Shown in pieces: positions 1 to 6,166 of a stretch of DNA of 7,317 nucleotides. The notes beneath the pieces are model-generated. The model was not told where the DNA came from, searched no databases, and saw only the letters and a program-made list of their open reading frames with translations. Source of the stretch: Betaproteobacteria bacterium (GTDB taxonomy: Bacteria; Pseudomonadota; Gammaproteobacteria; Burkholderiales; Gallionellaceae); assembly GCA_028871775.1 (NCBI GenBank), contig JAGWMH010000089.1, forward strand, positions 1-7,317, in the 5' to 3' direction. Numbering within the stretch: position 1 is the first letter of the stretch; each line of letters starts with the position of its first letter. A program made the position numbers and the translations under genes.

Positions 1-677
1 ACCAGGTCGAGCAGGTTGGCGAGGTTGGGTTCAGCTTGTTCTGCAAATGCGTCGCGTGCGCGCAGCTCCGCGCGCAGCGCCAGCAGCACATAGAACATCA
101 CGCCGACACCCGCCAGATGCTTGCTGGGAAAATCGCAGCCCGGCTGGTTGGGATTGACGATGCAAAGCGCATCCGGCAAGGCATCGCCGGGCAGGTGGTG
201 GTCGGTGATCAGCACCTGCATACCCAGCCGGTTGGCTTCGGCCACGCCTTCCACGCTGGCGATGCCGTTGTCTACAGTGAGCAGGACGTCAGGCTTGTTT
301 TTTGCAGCCAGGTGGACAATCTCCGGCGTCAAACCGTAACCATATTCAAAGCGGTTGGGCACGATGAAATCCACTTGCGCACCGAATGCGCGCAAGCCGC
401 GCAGGCCGACGGCACAGGCCGTGGCGCCGTCGGCATCGTAATCCGCGACAATCAGTATCCGGCGTTGCGCGGCGATGGCATCGGCCAGCAATACGGCCAT
501 TTGTTGTGCATTTTTCAGCCGGGTGCAGGGCAGCAGGCGGTCCAGGCCGGTTTCCAGCTGCGCCTTGTCAGTGATGCCGCGTGCCGCATAGATGCGCGCG
601 AACAGGGGGGCGATTCCTGCATCGGCAAGACATTGCGCGGCGTCTTCCGGATAGTTGCGCGGAGTAATCTTGGGCAT
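1..677 (-). CDS. recJ: RecJ single-stranded-DNA-specific 5'-3' exonuclease, N-terminal part (runs off the left edge)
   Basis: RecJ degrades single-stranded DNA 5' to 3' in recombinational repair (RecFOR pathway), mismatch repair and base excision repair. Translating the minus strand from the ATG at 677-675 gives 225 uninterrupted residues to the window edge, starting MPKITPRNYPEDAAQ. The DHH phosphoesterase core is visible: DYDADG at residues 79-84, VDNG at 135-138 and TDHHLPG at 158-164, which supply metal-binding Asp/His residues. A typical RecJ is about 565-580 residues, so roughly 40 percent is present; the DHHA1 and OB-fold domains lie outside the window. The ATG was chosen because the family's usual N-terminus (a short lead, then PLFARIYAARGI at 24-35) fits it. 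No Shine-Dalgarno is seen before it. An in-frame TTG 21 nt upstream is a weaker option. The gene diverges from lysC across a 162-nt gap. Confidence 0.96.
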   Translation of the reverse strand, partial: MPKITPRNYPEDAAQCLADAGIAPLFARIYAARGITDKAQLETGLDRLLPCTRLKNAQQMAVLLADAIAAQRRILIVADYDADGATACAVGLRGLRAFGAQVDFIVPNRFEYGYGLTPEIVHLAAKNKPDVLLTVDNGIASVEGVAEANRLGMQVLITDHHLPGDALPDALCIVNPNQPGCDFPSKHLAGVGVMFYVLLALRAELRARDAFAEQAEPNLANLLDL

Positions 678-727
678 ATTGTGGGCGCTGTATTGCAAGA
701 TGTGCCAGTGTAACAGAGCCTGTCCTG

Positions 728-749
728 ATCCTTCGACTGCGCTCAGGAT
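728..749. repeat. Short REP-like imperfect palindrome between recJ and lysC
   Basis: The 22-bp segment has 5-bp perfect outer arms (ATCCT / AGGAT) around the core TCGACTGCGCTC. From memory, very similar cores occur as dispersed intergenic repeats in many proteobacterial genomes, where they are often mistranslated as short pieces such as ERSRRI. Only one copy is in this window, so membership of a repeat family is inferred from recall and not shown here. The rest of the 162-nt gap holds a GC hairpin and a weak -10-like site. Confidence 0.45.
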
Positions 750-754
750 TAAAG

Positions 755-785
755 GCCCTGAAGGAGCAGGGCGTCCTCGTTTTTT
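755..785 (+). other. Small GC hairpin followed by a T run, upstream of lysC
   Basis: GCCCTG (755-760) and CAGGGC (767-772) form a perfect 6-bp stem with the loop AAGGAG. A run of six T follows at 780-785, separated from the stem by 7 nt. The long separation argues against an efficient intrinsic terminator, and no plus-strand transcript is expected to enter here because recJ is divergent. It could be a weak attenuator if lysC transcription starts further upstream, or it may mean nothing. Confidence 0.25.
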
Positions 786-799
786 GCGGCTGTTTAGGG

Positions 800-805
800 T
801 AGAAT
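800..805 (+). promoter_or_regulatory. Possible -10 element for lysC
   Basis: TAGAAT matches the sigma-70 -10 consensus at five of six positions and lies 34 nt before the lysC GTG, a reasonable distance for a promoter. No convincing -35 hexamer is found 16-18 nt upstream; the best-spaced hexamer, at 777-782, is TCGTTT. The site is therefore only a weak prediction. Confidence 0.25.
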
Positions 806-839
806 TCGGCCCTTTTCGTAAGACAGGCATGGGAATATC

Positions 840-2072
840 GTGGCATTGATTGTTCAGAAATACGGCGGCACTTCGGTAGGCAGCGCGGAACGCATCAAGA
901 GCGTGGCGCGCCGCGTGGCGAGATACAGGGGGCAGGGGCATCAGGTGGTGGTAGTGGTTTCCGCCATTAGCGGCGAGACCAATCGCCTGATTGCGCTGGC
1001 GAAGGAAATCCAGGCGCAGCCCGACCCGCGTGAGCTTGATGTGGTGGTTTCCACCGGTGAGCAGGTGACCATCGGTCTGGTTTCCATGGCGTTGATGGAA
1101 CTGGGGCTGAAAGCCAAAAGCTACACCGGCGCGCAGGTCAGGATACTCACCGACAGCGCCTTTACCAAGGCGCGCATCCTCAGCATAGATGAACAGAATA
1201 TCCGCAACGATCTGGCCAATGGCAGCGTGGTGGTGGTGGCGGGTTTTCAGGGGGTGGATGAAGACGGCAACATCACTACGCTGGGGCGCGGAGGCTCCGA
1301 TACCACGGGTGTGGCGATTGCCGCGGCGCTGCACGCCGACGAATGCCAGATCTATACCGACGTGGACGGGGTATACACCACCGACCCGCGCATGGTGCCG
1401 GAAGCGCGCAGGCTGAAAAGCATTACCTTCGAGGAGATGCTGGAAATGGCCAGCCTCGGTTCCAAAGTGCTGCAAATCCGTTCGGTCGAGTTTGCCGGTA
1501 AATACAAGGTCAAGTTGCGTGTGCTCTCCAGCTTCGATGAAGAAGGCGAAGGCACGCTGATTACTTTTGAGGAAGACAACAAAATGGAACAGGTGATTAT
1601 TTCAGGCATAGCATTCAACCGCGACGAAGCAAAGATTACCGTGCGCGGAGTGCCGGACAAGCCGGGCATCGCGTACCAGATACTGGGCCCGGTGAGCGAA
1701 GCCAATATTGACGTGGACATGATCATCCAGAACGTCAGCGTGGACGGCACCACCGATTTTTCCTTTACCGTGCATCGCAACGAATTCGACAAGGCGATGA
1801 ATGTCCTGAAAAACCAGGTGCAGAAACACATCGGCGCCCGCGAAGTGATCGGCGACAACAAGACCGCCAAGGTGTCGGTGGTCGGTGTCGGCATGCGGTC
1901 GCACGTGGGCATTGCCAGCAAGATGTTCCGCACCCTGGCGGAAGAAGGCATCAACATCCAGATGATTTCCACCTCGGAAATAAAAATCTCTGTGGTGATC
2001 GACGAGAAATACCTGGAACTGGCTGTGCGCGTGCTGCACAAGGCGTTTGATCTGGACCAGGAGGGCGTATAG
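840..2072 (+). CDS. lysC: Aspartate kinase (aspartokinase), monofunctional, lysine/threonine-sensitive class
   Basis: LysC phosphorylates L-aspartate with ATP to 4-phospho-L-aspartate, the first step toward lysine, diaminopimelate, threonine, methionine and isoleucine. The 410-residue protein has the amino-acid kinase fold: KYGGTSVGS at residues 7-15, STGEQV at 71-76, TTLGRGGSDTT at 146-156 and YTDVDGVYTTDPR at 172-184. Two ACT regulatory domains follow, at about 265-335 and 344-407, with QNVSVDGTTD (297-306) and STSEIKISV (377-385) at the expected effector-binding region. Length and layout fit the standalone Gram-positive/beta-proteobacterial/Pseudomonas type, not the fused ThrA or MetL enzymes. 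The GTG start at 840 yields the conserved MALIVQKYGG opening and has GGGAA 4 nt upstream; the ATG at 829 is out of frame. Feedback inhibition by lysine plus threonine is expected from the family. The gene ends 19 nt before the rpsB promoter. Confidence 0.97.
   Translation: MALIVQKYGGTSVGSAERIKSVARRVARYRGQGHQVVVVVSAISGETNRLIALAKEIQAQPDPRELDVVVSTGEQVTIGLVSMALMELGLKAKSYTGAQVRILTDSAFTKARILSIDEQNIRNDLANGSVVVVAGFQGVDEDGNITTLGRGGSDTTGVAIAAALHADECQIYTDVDGVYTTDPRMVPEARRLKSITFEEMLEMASLGSKVLQIRSVEFAGKYKVKLRVLSSFDEEGEGTLITFEEDNKMEQVIISGIAFNRDEAKITVRGVPDKPGIAYQILGPVSEANIDVDMIIQNVSVDGTTDFSFTVHRNEFDKAMNVLKNQVQKHIGAREVIGDNKTAKVSVVGVGMRSHVGIASKMFRTLAEEGINIQMISTSEIKISVVIDEKYLELAVRVLHKAFDLDQEGV
1584..2072 (+). 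other. Candidate in-frame internal start giving an aspartokinase beta (regulatory) subunit
   Basis: In Corynebacterium glutamicum and Bacillus the alpha2-beta2 aspartokinases get their beta subunit from an internal start just before the ACT domains. Here an in-frame ATG is codon 249, preceded by GAGGAAG (1569-1575), with 11 nt between GAGG and the ATG. It would make a 162-residue protein beginning MEQVIISGIAFNRDEAK and containing both ACT domains. The position agrees closely with the known C. glutamicum beta start near residue 250. The spacing is slightly long and no experiment is implied, so this is an inference by analogy. Confidence 0.45.
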
Positions 2073-2091
2073 CCTGGTCCTTCGGTAATTG

Positions 2092-2120
2092 TTGAGCGCG
2101 GGCGGTGCCGGTGGTACAAT
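2092..2120 (+). promoter_or_regulatory. Sigma-70-type promoter for the rpsB-tsf operon
   Basis: The -35 hexamer TTGAGC (2092-2097) and the -10 hexamer TACAAT (2115-2120) are separated by exactly 17 nt. They match the consensus at four of six and five of six positions. Transcription would start near 2126-2128, directly at the GC-rich stretch that opens the leader hairpin. The promoter starts 19 nt after the lysC stop and explains strong independent expression of the ribosomal-protein operon. Confidence 0.75.
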
Positions 2121-2126
2121 GCGCGC

Positions 2127-2249
2127 CCCGTTTGTCCGGCGGTTCATCAGCGCGGCCAAACGGAAATTCACACACTCGTTCATGTTGGGGTGCCAGCAAT
2201 GGTCAGGCTGACGGGTGGAAGAACTTAACCCTTAACACATGGAGTAATT
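2127..2249 (+). promoter_or_regulatory. rpsB 5' leader with stem-loop; candidate S2 autoregulatory region
   Basis: About 120 nt separate the predicted transcription start from the rpsB ATG, long for a leader without a reading frame. CCGTTTG (2128-2134) and CAAACGG (2157-2163) form a perfect 7-bp stem around a 22-nt interior that may pair further (CCG 2136-2138 with CGG 2153-2155). Downstream are the small palindrome GTCAGGCTGAC (2202-2212), two copies of CTTAAC (2224-2229, 2231-2236) and the ribosome-binding site GGAG (2241-2244). In E. coli S2 represses its own operon through the rpsB leader. Whether this leader is homologous cannot be decided by eye; I did not recognise the E. coli motif. 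Confidence 0.4.
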
Positions 2250-2972
2250 ATGGCTGTAACTATGCGTCAAATGCTGGAAGCGGGCGTCCATTTCGGACAC
2301 CAGACCCGTTATTGGAATCCCAAGATGGCCCCTTATATTTTCGGCCATCGCAACAAGATACACATCATCAACCTGGAAAAAACCGTTGTCATGTACAACG
2401 ACGCGATGAAGTTCGTGCGCAAGCTGGCTGCCGGCAAAGGCACCGTGCTGTTCGTGGCGACCAAGCGCCAGGCGCGCGACATCATCAGGGAAGAAGCAGT
2501 TCGTTGCGGCTGCCCTTATGTCGATCACCGCTGGCTGGGCGGCATGCTCACCAATTTCAAGACGGTGCAGCAATCCATCAAACGCCTGCATGACCTGGAA
2601 ACCATGATCCAGGATGGCAGCGTGGAGAAGATTTCCAAGAAGGAAGGCCTGATGATGCAGCGCGAACTGGAGAAGCTGAACCGCAGTCTCGGCGGCATCA
2701 AGGATATGCAGGGCCTGCCCACCGCAATTTTCGTGATCGATGTCGGCTACCAGAAAGGCGCCATCGTGGAAGCGCAGAAACTCGGCATTCCCGTGATCGG
2801 CGTGGTGGACACCAACCATACCCCGATTGGCGTGGACTACATCATTCCGGGCAACGACGACTCCAGCCAGGCGATACGCCTGTACGCGCGCGGCGTGGCC
2901 GATGCGGTGCTGGAAGGTCGCGAGCAGGCGCTCAACGAGGTGGTGGCGCAGGTCGAAGAACAGGCGGCTTGA
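2250..2972 (+). CDS. rpsB: 30S ribosomal protein S2
   Basis: S2 binds late to the 30S subunit near the head-body junction, and S1 needs it for attachment. The 240-residue product has the usual bacterial length. It opens with the conserved [22 protein letters not shown] (residues 5-26, S2 signature 1), followed by [12 protein letters not shown] (34-45) and [12 protein letters not shown] (92-103). The coiled-coil region is at about 105-155. The second signature begins [20 protein letters not shown] (157-176), and [18 protein letters not shown] (187-204) completes the fold. The start has a good ribosome-binding site, GGAG, 5 nt upstream. It is the first gene of the operon after a strong promoter. 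A 146-nt gap carrying inverted repeats and a terminator-like hairpin separates it from tsf. Confidence 0.99.
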   Translation: MAVTMRQMLEAGVHFGHQTRYWNPKMAPYIFGHRNKIHIINLEKTVVMYNDAMKFVRKLAAGKGTVLFVATKRQARDIIREEAVRCGCPYVDHRWLGGMLTNFKTVQQSIKRLHDLETMIQDGSVEKISKKEGLMMQRELEKLNRSLGGIKDMQGLPTAIFVIDVGYQKGAIVEAQKLGIPVIGVVDTNHTPIGVDYIIPGNDDSSQAIRLYARGVADAVLEGREQALNEVVAQVEEQAA

Positions 2973-2982
2973 TTCATAGCCA

Positions 2983-3052
2983 GTAGCTGGTCGCGGGTAG
3001 CTAGTAGCTGATGAGTCGCGCAACGCGCGGTTTTTGGCTACCCGCCGGCTAC
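2983..3052. repeat. Long imperfect inverted repeat (GTAGCTGG-type) in the rpsB-tsf spacer
   Basis: The left arm (2983-3001, GTAGCTGGTCGCGGGTAGC) pairs with the right arm (3037-3052, GCTACCCGCCGGCTAC). This gives 16 base pairs, one of them G-U, interrupted by a 3-nt bulge. Further direct copies of the short unit (GTAGC, AGTAGCTG) occupy 2999-3010. The arms share AGTAGCTGGT with the repeat in the frr-uppS gap, so both look like members of one dispersed intergenic family. The loop holds a second small GC hairpin. Confidence 0.7.
3016..3035 (+). terminator. Weak terminator-like hairpin inside the rpsB-tsf repeat
   Basis: TCGCGC (3016-3021) and GCGCGG (3025-3030) form a 6-bp stem including one G-U pair, with an AAC loop and TTTTT directly after it. 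It lies in the loop of the larger inverted repeat, so the two structures would form together or compete. The short stem makes efficient termination uncertain. Confidence 0.3.
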
Positions 3053-3067
3053 AAGCTGCACGCTAAC

Positions 3068-3089
3068 AAAGGGCGCAAGCCCTTTTTTT
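3068..3089 (+). terminator. Intrinsic terminator or attenuator between rpsB and tsf
   Basis: AAAGGGC (3068-3074), a GCAA tetraloop and GCCCTTT (3079-3085) form a perfect 7-bp stem, followed by TTTT in a total run of seven T. This is a classical rho-independent structure. tsf starts only 29 nt later and I see no promoter after the hairpin, so partial read-through (attenuation) is the likeliest role. It would set EF-Ts output below that of S2. An intercistronic attenuator is also recalled for the E. coli rpsB-tsf operon. Confidence 0.75.
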
Positions 3090-3118
3090 ATAAGTTTTGA
3101 ATTTCGAGGAGCAGGAAA

Positions 3119-4018
3119 ATGGCGGAAGTTACCGCAGGTATGGTGAAGGAACTGCGCGAGGCAACCGGCCTCGGCATGATGGATTGCAAGAAGGCGCTGG
3201 CGGAAACCAATGGCGACTTCAAGGCGGCCGAAGAACTGCTGCGCATCAAGAGCGGCGCCAAGGCGAGCAAGGCGGCTTCGCGCGTGGCGGCCGAGGGCGT
3301 GGTTGGCGTATTTATCAGCGCGGACGGCAAGACCGGTGCGCTGGCGGAAGTGAATTGCGAAACCGATTTCGTGGCGAGAAATGAAGACCTCATGGCTTTC
3401 GCCAGGAATGTGGCGCAAGCCGTTGCGCAGAATAATCCTGCCGATGTTGCGGCATTGTCCGCCGTTGCACTGCCTGGCGGCGGGACGGTGGAAGAGGTGC
3501 GCAAGGCCCTGCTGATGAAACTGGGCGAGAACATCAGCGTGCGCCGCTTCGCGCGCTATGCCACGACTTCCGGCAAGCTGTCTTCCTATCTGCACGGCAA
3601 CAAGATCGGCGTGATGGTGGATTATGCCGGCGGCGATGAGGTGCTGGGCAAGGATCTGGCGATGCACATTGCGGCCAGCAAGCCGAAGGCGATAGACGCT
3701 TCCGGCGTGAATGCCGAGGAGGTTGCCACCGAGCGCCGCATCGCGATCGAGAAGGCGCGCGAAGCCGGCAAACCGGAAGCCATGCTGGAAAAAATCGCCG
3801 ACGGCACGGTGCAGAAATTCCTCAAGGAAGTGACGCTGCTCGGGCAGGTGTTCGTCAAGGCCGAGGACGGCAAGCAGACCATCGAACAGTTGCTGAAGGG
3901 CAAGGGCGCTTCCGTTTCCGCGTTCCAGATGTTCGTGGTGGGCGAGGGCATCGAGAAAAAGGTCGAGGATTACGCCGCCGAAGTGGCGGCCGCCGCAGCC
4001 GCTGCCGCAAAGGTATAA
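3119..4018 (+). CDS. tsf: Elongation factor Ts
   Basis: EF-Ts is the nucleotide exchange factor that releases GDP from EF-Tu in the cytoplasm. The 299-residue protein starts with a UBA-like N-terminal domain ([19 protein letters not shown], residues 9-27). It then shows the EF-Tu-contacting motif TDFVARN at 82-88, whose Asp-Phe pair inserts near the EF-Tu magnesium site. Further conserved blocks are [15 protein letters not shown] and [19 protein letters not shown] in the core and dimerisation domains. The tail is an alanine-rich stretch ([14 protein letters not shown]) that is probably flexible. The ATG follows the purine-rich GAGGAGCAGG, with GAGG 9 nt upstream. It lies 29 nt after a terminator-like hairpin and only 4 nt before pyrH, implying shared transcription with pyrH and frr. 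Confidence 0.99.
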   Translation: MAEVTAGMVKELREATGLGMMDCKKALAETNGDFKAAEELLRIKSGAKASKAASRVAAEGVVGVFISADGKTGALAEVNCETDFVARNEDLMAFARNVAQAVAQNNPADVAALSAVALPGGGTVEEVRKALLMKLGENISVRRFARYATTSGKLSSYLHGNKIGVMVDYAGGDEVLGKDLAMHIAASKPKAIDASGVNAEEVATERRIAIEKAREAGKPEAMLEKIADGTVQKFLKEVTLLGQVFVKAEDGKQTIEQLLKGKGASVSAFQMFVVGEGIEKKVEDYAAEVAAAAAAAAKV

Positions 4019-4022
4019 GCAG

Positions 4023-4739
4023 ATGGCCGCCACCTACAAACGCATCCTGCTCAAGCTGTCAGGCGAAGCACTGATGGGCGATGACAGCTACGGCATCAAC
4101 CGTGCGGTAATTGAGCGTATTGTGGGTGAGATCGGCGAGGTGGTTGCGCTGGGAGTGCAGGTGGCGGTGGTGATTGGCGGCGGCAATATTTTCCGCGGCG
4201 TGGCACCTGCCGCCGAAGGCATGGATCGCGCCACTGCCGACTATATGGGCATGCTGGCCACGGTGATGAACGCCATGGCTCTGTCGGACGCCATGAAGCG
4301 CCAGGGGCTGGAATGCCGAGTGCAGTCCGCGCTCAACCTGGAGCAGGTGGCCGAACCGTTCATACGCGGCAAGGCGCTGCGCTATCTGGAAGAGGGCAAG
4401 ATAGTGATCTTCGGCGCCGGCACCGGCAACCCCTTCTTCACCACCGATACCGCCGCAGCCTTGCGCGGCGTGGAAATGGGCGTGGAAGTCGTCATCAAGG
4501 CGACCAAGGTGGACGGCGTGTACACCGCCGACCCGAAAATTGACGCTTCCGCCAGCCGTTACCAGGAACTGAGTTTCGATGAGGCGATTGCCAAAAACCT
4601 CAAGGTGATGGATGCCACTGCGCTGACCCTGTGCCGCGACCAGAACCTGCCCATCATCGTGTTCAGCATTTTCAAACCGGGGGCGCTGAAGCGCGTGGTG
4701 ACAAAGCAGGATGAAGGGACGCTGGTACATTGCAATTGA
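4023..4739 (+). CDS. pyrH: Uridylate (UMP) kinase
   Basis: PyrH transfers phosphate from ATP to UMP, giving UDP for pyrimidine nucleotide pools and, indirectly, UDP-sugar cell-wall precursors. The bacterial enzyme is a hexamer activated by GTP and inhibited by UTP. The 238 residues cover the full amino-acid-kinase fold: KLSGEAL at 11-17, GGGNIFRG at 52-59, ADYMGM at 72-77, [13 protein letters not shown] at 133-145 and [13 protein letters not shown] at 159-171. It belongs to the same superfamily as LysC upstream, which explains the similar DGVYT-DP motif in both. The start is 4 nt after the tsf stop. Its likely ribosome-binding site AAAGG (4009-4013) lies inside the end of tsf, suggesting translational coupling. 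Confidence 0.99.
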   Translation: MAATYKRILLKLSGEALMGDDSYGINRAVIERIVGEIGEVVALGVQVAVVIGGGNIFRGVAPAAEGMDRATADYMGMLATVMNAMALSDAMKRQGLECRVQSALNLEQVAEPFIRGKALRYLEEGKIVIFGAGTGNPFFTTDTAAALRGVEMGVEVVIKATKVDGVYTADPKIDASASRYQELSFDEAIAKNLKVMDATALTLCRDQNLPIIVFSIFKPGALKRVVTKQDEGTLVHCN

Positions 4740-4753
4740 TGGAGGGTGAAGTA

Positions 4754-5311
4754 ATGATTTCCGATGTCAAGAAAAGCACCGAACAGAAAATGAGCAAGAC
4801 GCTGGAAGCGCTCAAGGCGGACTTCGGCAAGGTGCGCACCGGCCGGGCGCACACCGGCATTCTGGACCATGTGACGGTGGATTATTACGGCAATCCCACG
4901 CTGATCAGCCAGGTAGCCAACGTGACCCTGATTGATGCGCGCACGATTGCCGTGCAGCCGTGGGAGAAAAACATGGTCGCTCCTCTGGAAAAGGCGATCC
5001 GCGATGCCGACCTCGGGTTGAACCCGGCGACCAACGGTGATGTCATTCGCATACCGATGCCCACGTTGACCGAAGAACGCCGCCGCGACCTGATCAAGGT
5101 GGTGCGCGGCGAAGCGGAAAGCGCCAGGGTGGCGGTGCGCAACGTGCGCCGCGATTCCAACGAACACCTCAAGAAACTGCTCAAGGATAAAAAAGTCAGC
5201 GAAGACGACGAGCGCCGCGCGCAGGATGACGTGCAGAAACTGACCGACCGCTTTGTCGCAGAAATAGACAAGGTGCTGCAAGCCAAAGAAGCCGACCTGA
5301 TGGCGGTTTGA
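4754..5311 (+). CDS. frr: Ribosome recycling factor
   Basis: RRF acts with EF-G to split post-termination ribosomes so that subunits can be reused. The chosen start gives 185 residues, exactly the E. coli length, and the typical opening [13 protein letters not shown]. Domain I helices carry [13 protein letters not shown] (26-38) and [20 protein letters not shown] (117-136), including the conserved Arg132. Domain II covers about 30-105, with VDYYGNPT (42-49) and [15 protein letters not shown] (87-101). An in-frame ATG at 4739 and an earlier TTG-type start at 4730 exist. The ATG at 4754 is preferred for its strong GGAGG (4741-4745) 8 nt upstream and its family fit. It begins 14 nt after pyrH and ends in a repeat-filled 75-nt gap before uppS. 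Confidence 0.98.
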   Translation: MISDVKKSTEQKMSKTLEALKADFGKVRTGRAHTGILDHVTVDYYGNPTLISQVANVTLIDARTIAVQPWEKNMVAPLEKAIRDADLGLNPATNGDVIRIPMPTLTEERRRDLIKVVRGEAESARVAVRNVRRDSNEHLKKLLKDKKVSEDDERRAQDDVQKLTDRFVAEIDKVLQAKEADLMAV

Positions 5312-5321
5312 TATAAAGCGA

Positions 5322-5371
5322 GTAGCTGGTAGCTGGTAGCCAACCCGGTTTTGCTGCCAGCTGCCAGCTAC
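5322..5371. repeat. 19-bp inverted repeat made of GTAGCTGG units in the frr-uppS spacer
   Basis: The left arm (5322-5340) holds GTAGCTG-GTAGCTG-GTAGC, two and a half tandem copies of a 7-nt unit. The right arm (5353-5371) is GCTGCCAGCTGCCAGCTAC. As RNA they form 19 consecutive pairs, two of them G-U, closing a 12-nt loop. No T run follows, so it is not a normal intrinsic terminator. The uppS ribosome-binding site AAGGA starts 6 nt after the stem. The 10-mer AGTAGCTGGT is shared with the rpsB-tsf repeat. Confidence 0.85.
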
Positions 5372-5386
5372 CAGCCAAGGATTTCC

Positions 5387-6166
5387 ATGCCGTCATTCCA
5401 GAGCTCAACCCGCGTTATCCCAAACGCTTCCGGTGTTCCGCGCCATATCGCCATCATCATGGATGGCAATGGCCGCTGGGCAAAGAAGCGCTTCCTGCCG
5501 CGCGCGGCGGGGCATCAGCGCGGCGTTGAGGCCTTGCGCGAAACGGTGAAGGCCTGCCGCGAACTGGATGTGAAATATCTCACCGTGTTTGCTTTCAGCA
5601 GTGAGAACTGGCGCCGACCTGCGGACGAGGTTTCGTTCCTGATGCAGTTGTTCCTGAAAATGCTGGAACGCGAAGTGGCCAAGCTGCACGAAAACAACAT
5701 CTGTCTCAAAATCATCGGTGACCGCAGCCATTTTGATGACCAGCTCAACCGCCGCATTGCCGAAGCAGAACAGCTTACCGCAGACAATACCGGTCTGACG
5801 CTCACCATTGCTGCCAATTACGGCGGCCGCTGGGACATCATGCAGGCGGTGCGGGCGATGCTGCGGGACAAGCCGGAACTGTCCGGCAATTTCAGCGAAC
5901 TCGAACTCGAACCCTATCTTTCCATGCACTATGCGCCGGAGCCGGATTTGTTCATCCGCACCGGGGGTGAGCAGCGCATCAGCAATTTCCTGTTGTGGCA
6001 GATGGCTTACACCGAATTGTATTTCACCGATACGTTGTGGCCGGCCTTTGACCGCGAGGCATTGCAGGCCGCCATCCGCTCCTACCAGTCGCGCGAGCGG
6101 CGTTTCGGACGAACCAGCGAACAATTGCGGAGCGGCCAGGCACCGGAAGGCAAGGCTGATGCTTAA
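5387..6166 (+). CDS. uppS: Undecaprenyl diphosphate synthase (di-trans,poly-cis type)
   Basis: UppS adds eight isopentenyl diphosphates in cis to farnesyl diphosphate, making the C55 carrier for peptidoglycan and surface polysaccharides. The 259 residues show the cis-prenyltransferase blocks: [13 protein letters not shown] at 20-32 with catalytic Asp26, [10 protein letters not shown] at 42-51, [11 protein letters not shown] at 68-78 and [18 protein letters not shown] at 191-208, which binds the diphosphate. Acidic TELYF (209-213) and the final Arg-rich [11 protein letters not shown] (231-241) are also as expected. The ATG at 5387 has AAGGA (5377-5381) 5 nt upstream. An in-frame TTG at 5351 would place 12 extra residues inside the repeat and is rejected. 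It overlaps cdsA by 8 nt, so the two are probably coupled. Confidence 0.98.
   Translation: MPSFQSSTRVIPNASGVPRHIAIIMDGNGRWAKKRFLPRAAGHQRGVEALRETVKACRELDVKYLTVFAFSSENWRRPADEVSFLMQLFLKMLEREVAKLHENNICLKIIGDRSHFDDQLNRRIAEAEQLTADNTGLTLTIAANYGGRWDIMQAVRAMLRDKPELSGNFSELELEPYLSMHYAPEPDLFIRTGGEQRISNFLLWQMAYTELYFTDTLWPAFDREALQAAIRSYQSRERRFGRTSEQLRSGQAPEGKADA

Noticed and set aside
36..713. 225-codon open reading frame on the plus strand at the left edge
   Set aside because: It is the antisense shadow of recJ; the minus-strand reading shows the DYDADG and DHH motifs, while this frame gives a Gln/His/Arg-rich sequence with no recognisable domain.
678..839. Possible lysine riboswitch upstream of lysC
   Set aside because: The gap is only 162 nt and is shared with the divergent recJ. 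It lacks the multi-stem architecture of the L box, and I see only one short hairpin with a distant T run.
2073..2249. tRNA gene between lysC and rpsB
   Set aside because: No cloverleaf with a TTCGA-type T arm and matching acceptor stem could be found; the region is explained by a promoter and a leader hairpin.
2232..3023. 263-codon open frame antisense to rpsB
   Set aside because: It is a shadow of rpsB; its start falls in the intergenic repeat and no ribosome-binding site or family motif is seen.
2983..3060. CRISPR-like interpretation of the GTAGCTGG repeats
   Set aside because: The units are short, imperfect, without uniform spacers and without cas genes nearby; they form simple inverted repeats.
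3038..4033. 331-codon open frame antisense to tsf
   Set aside because: Its composition (His, Leu, Arg-rich, no motifs) is that expected opposite GC-rich codons, and the plus strand encodes an unmistakable EF-Ts.
5351..5386. Upstream TTG start for uppS
   Set aside because: It lies in the loop and right arm of the inverted repeat, has no Shine-Dalgarno and would add residues not typical of the family; ATG at 5387 has AAGGA at proper spacing.
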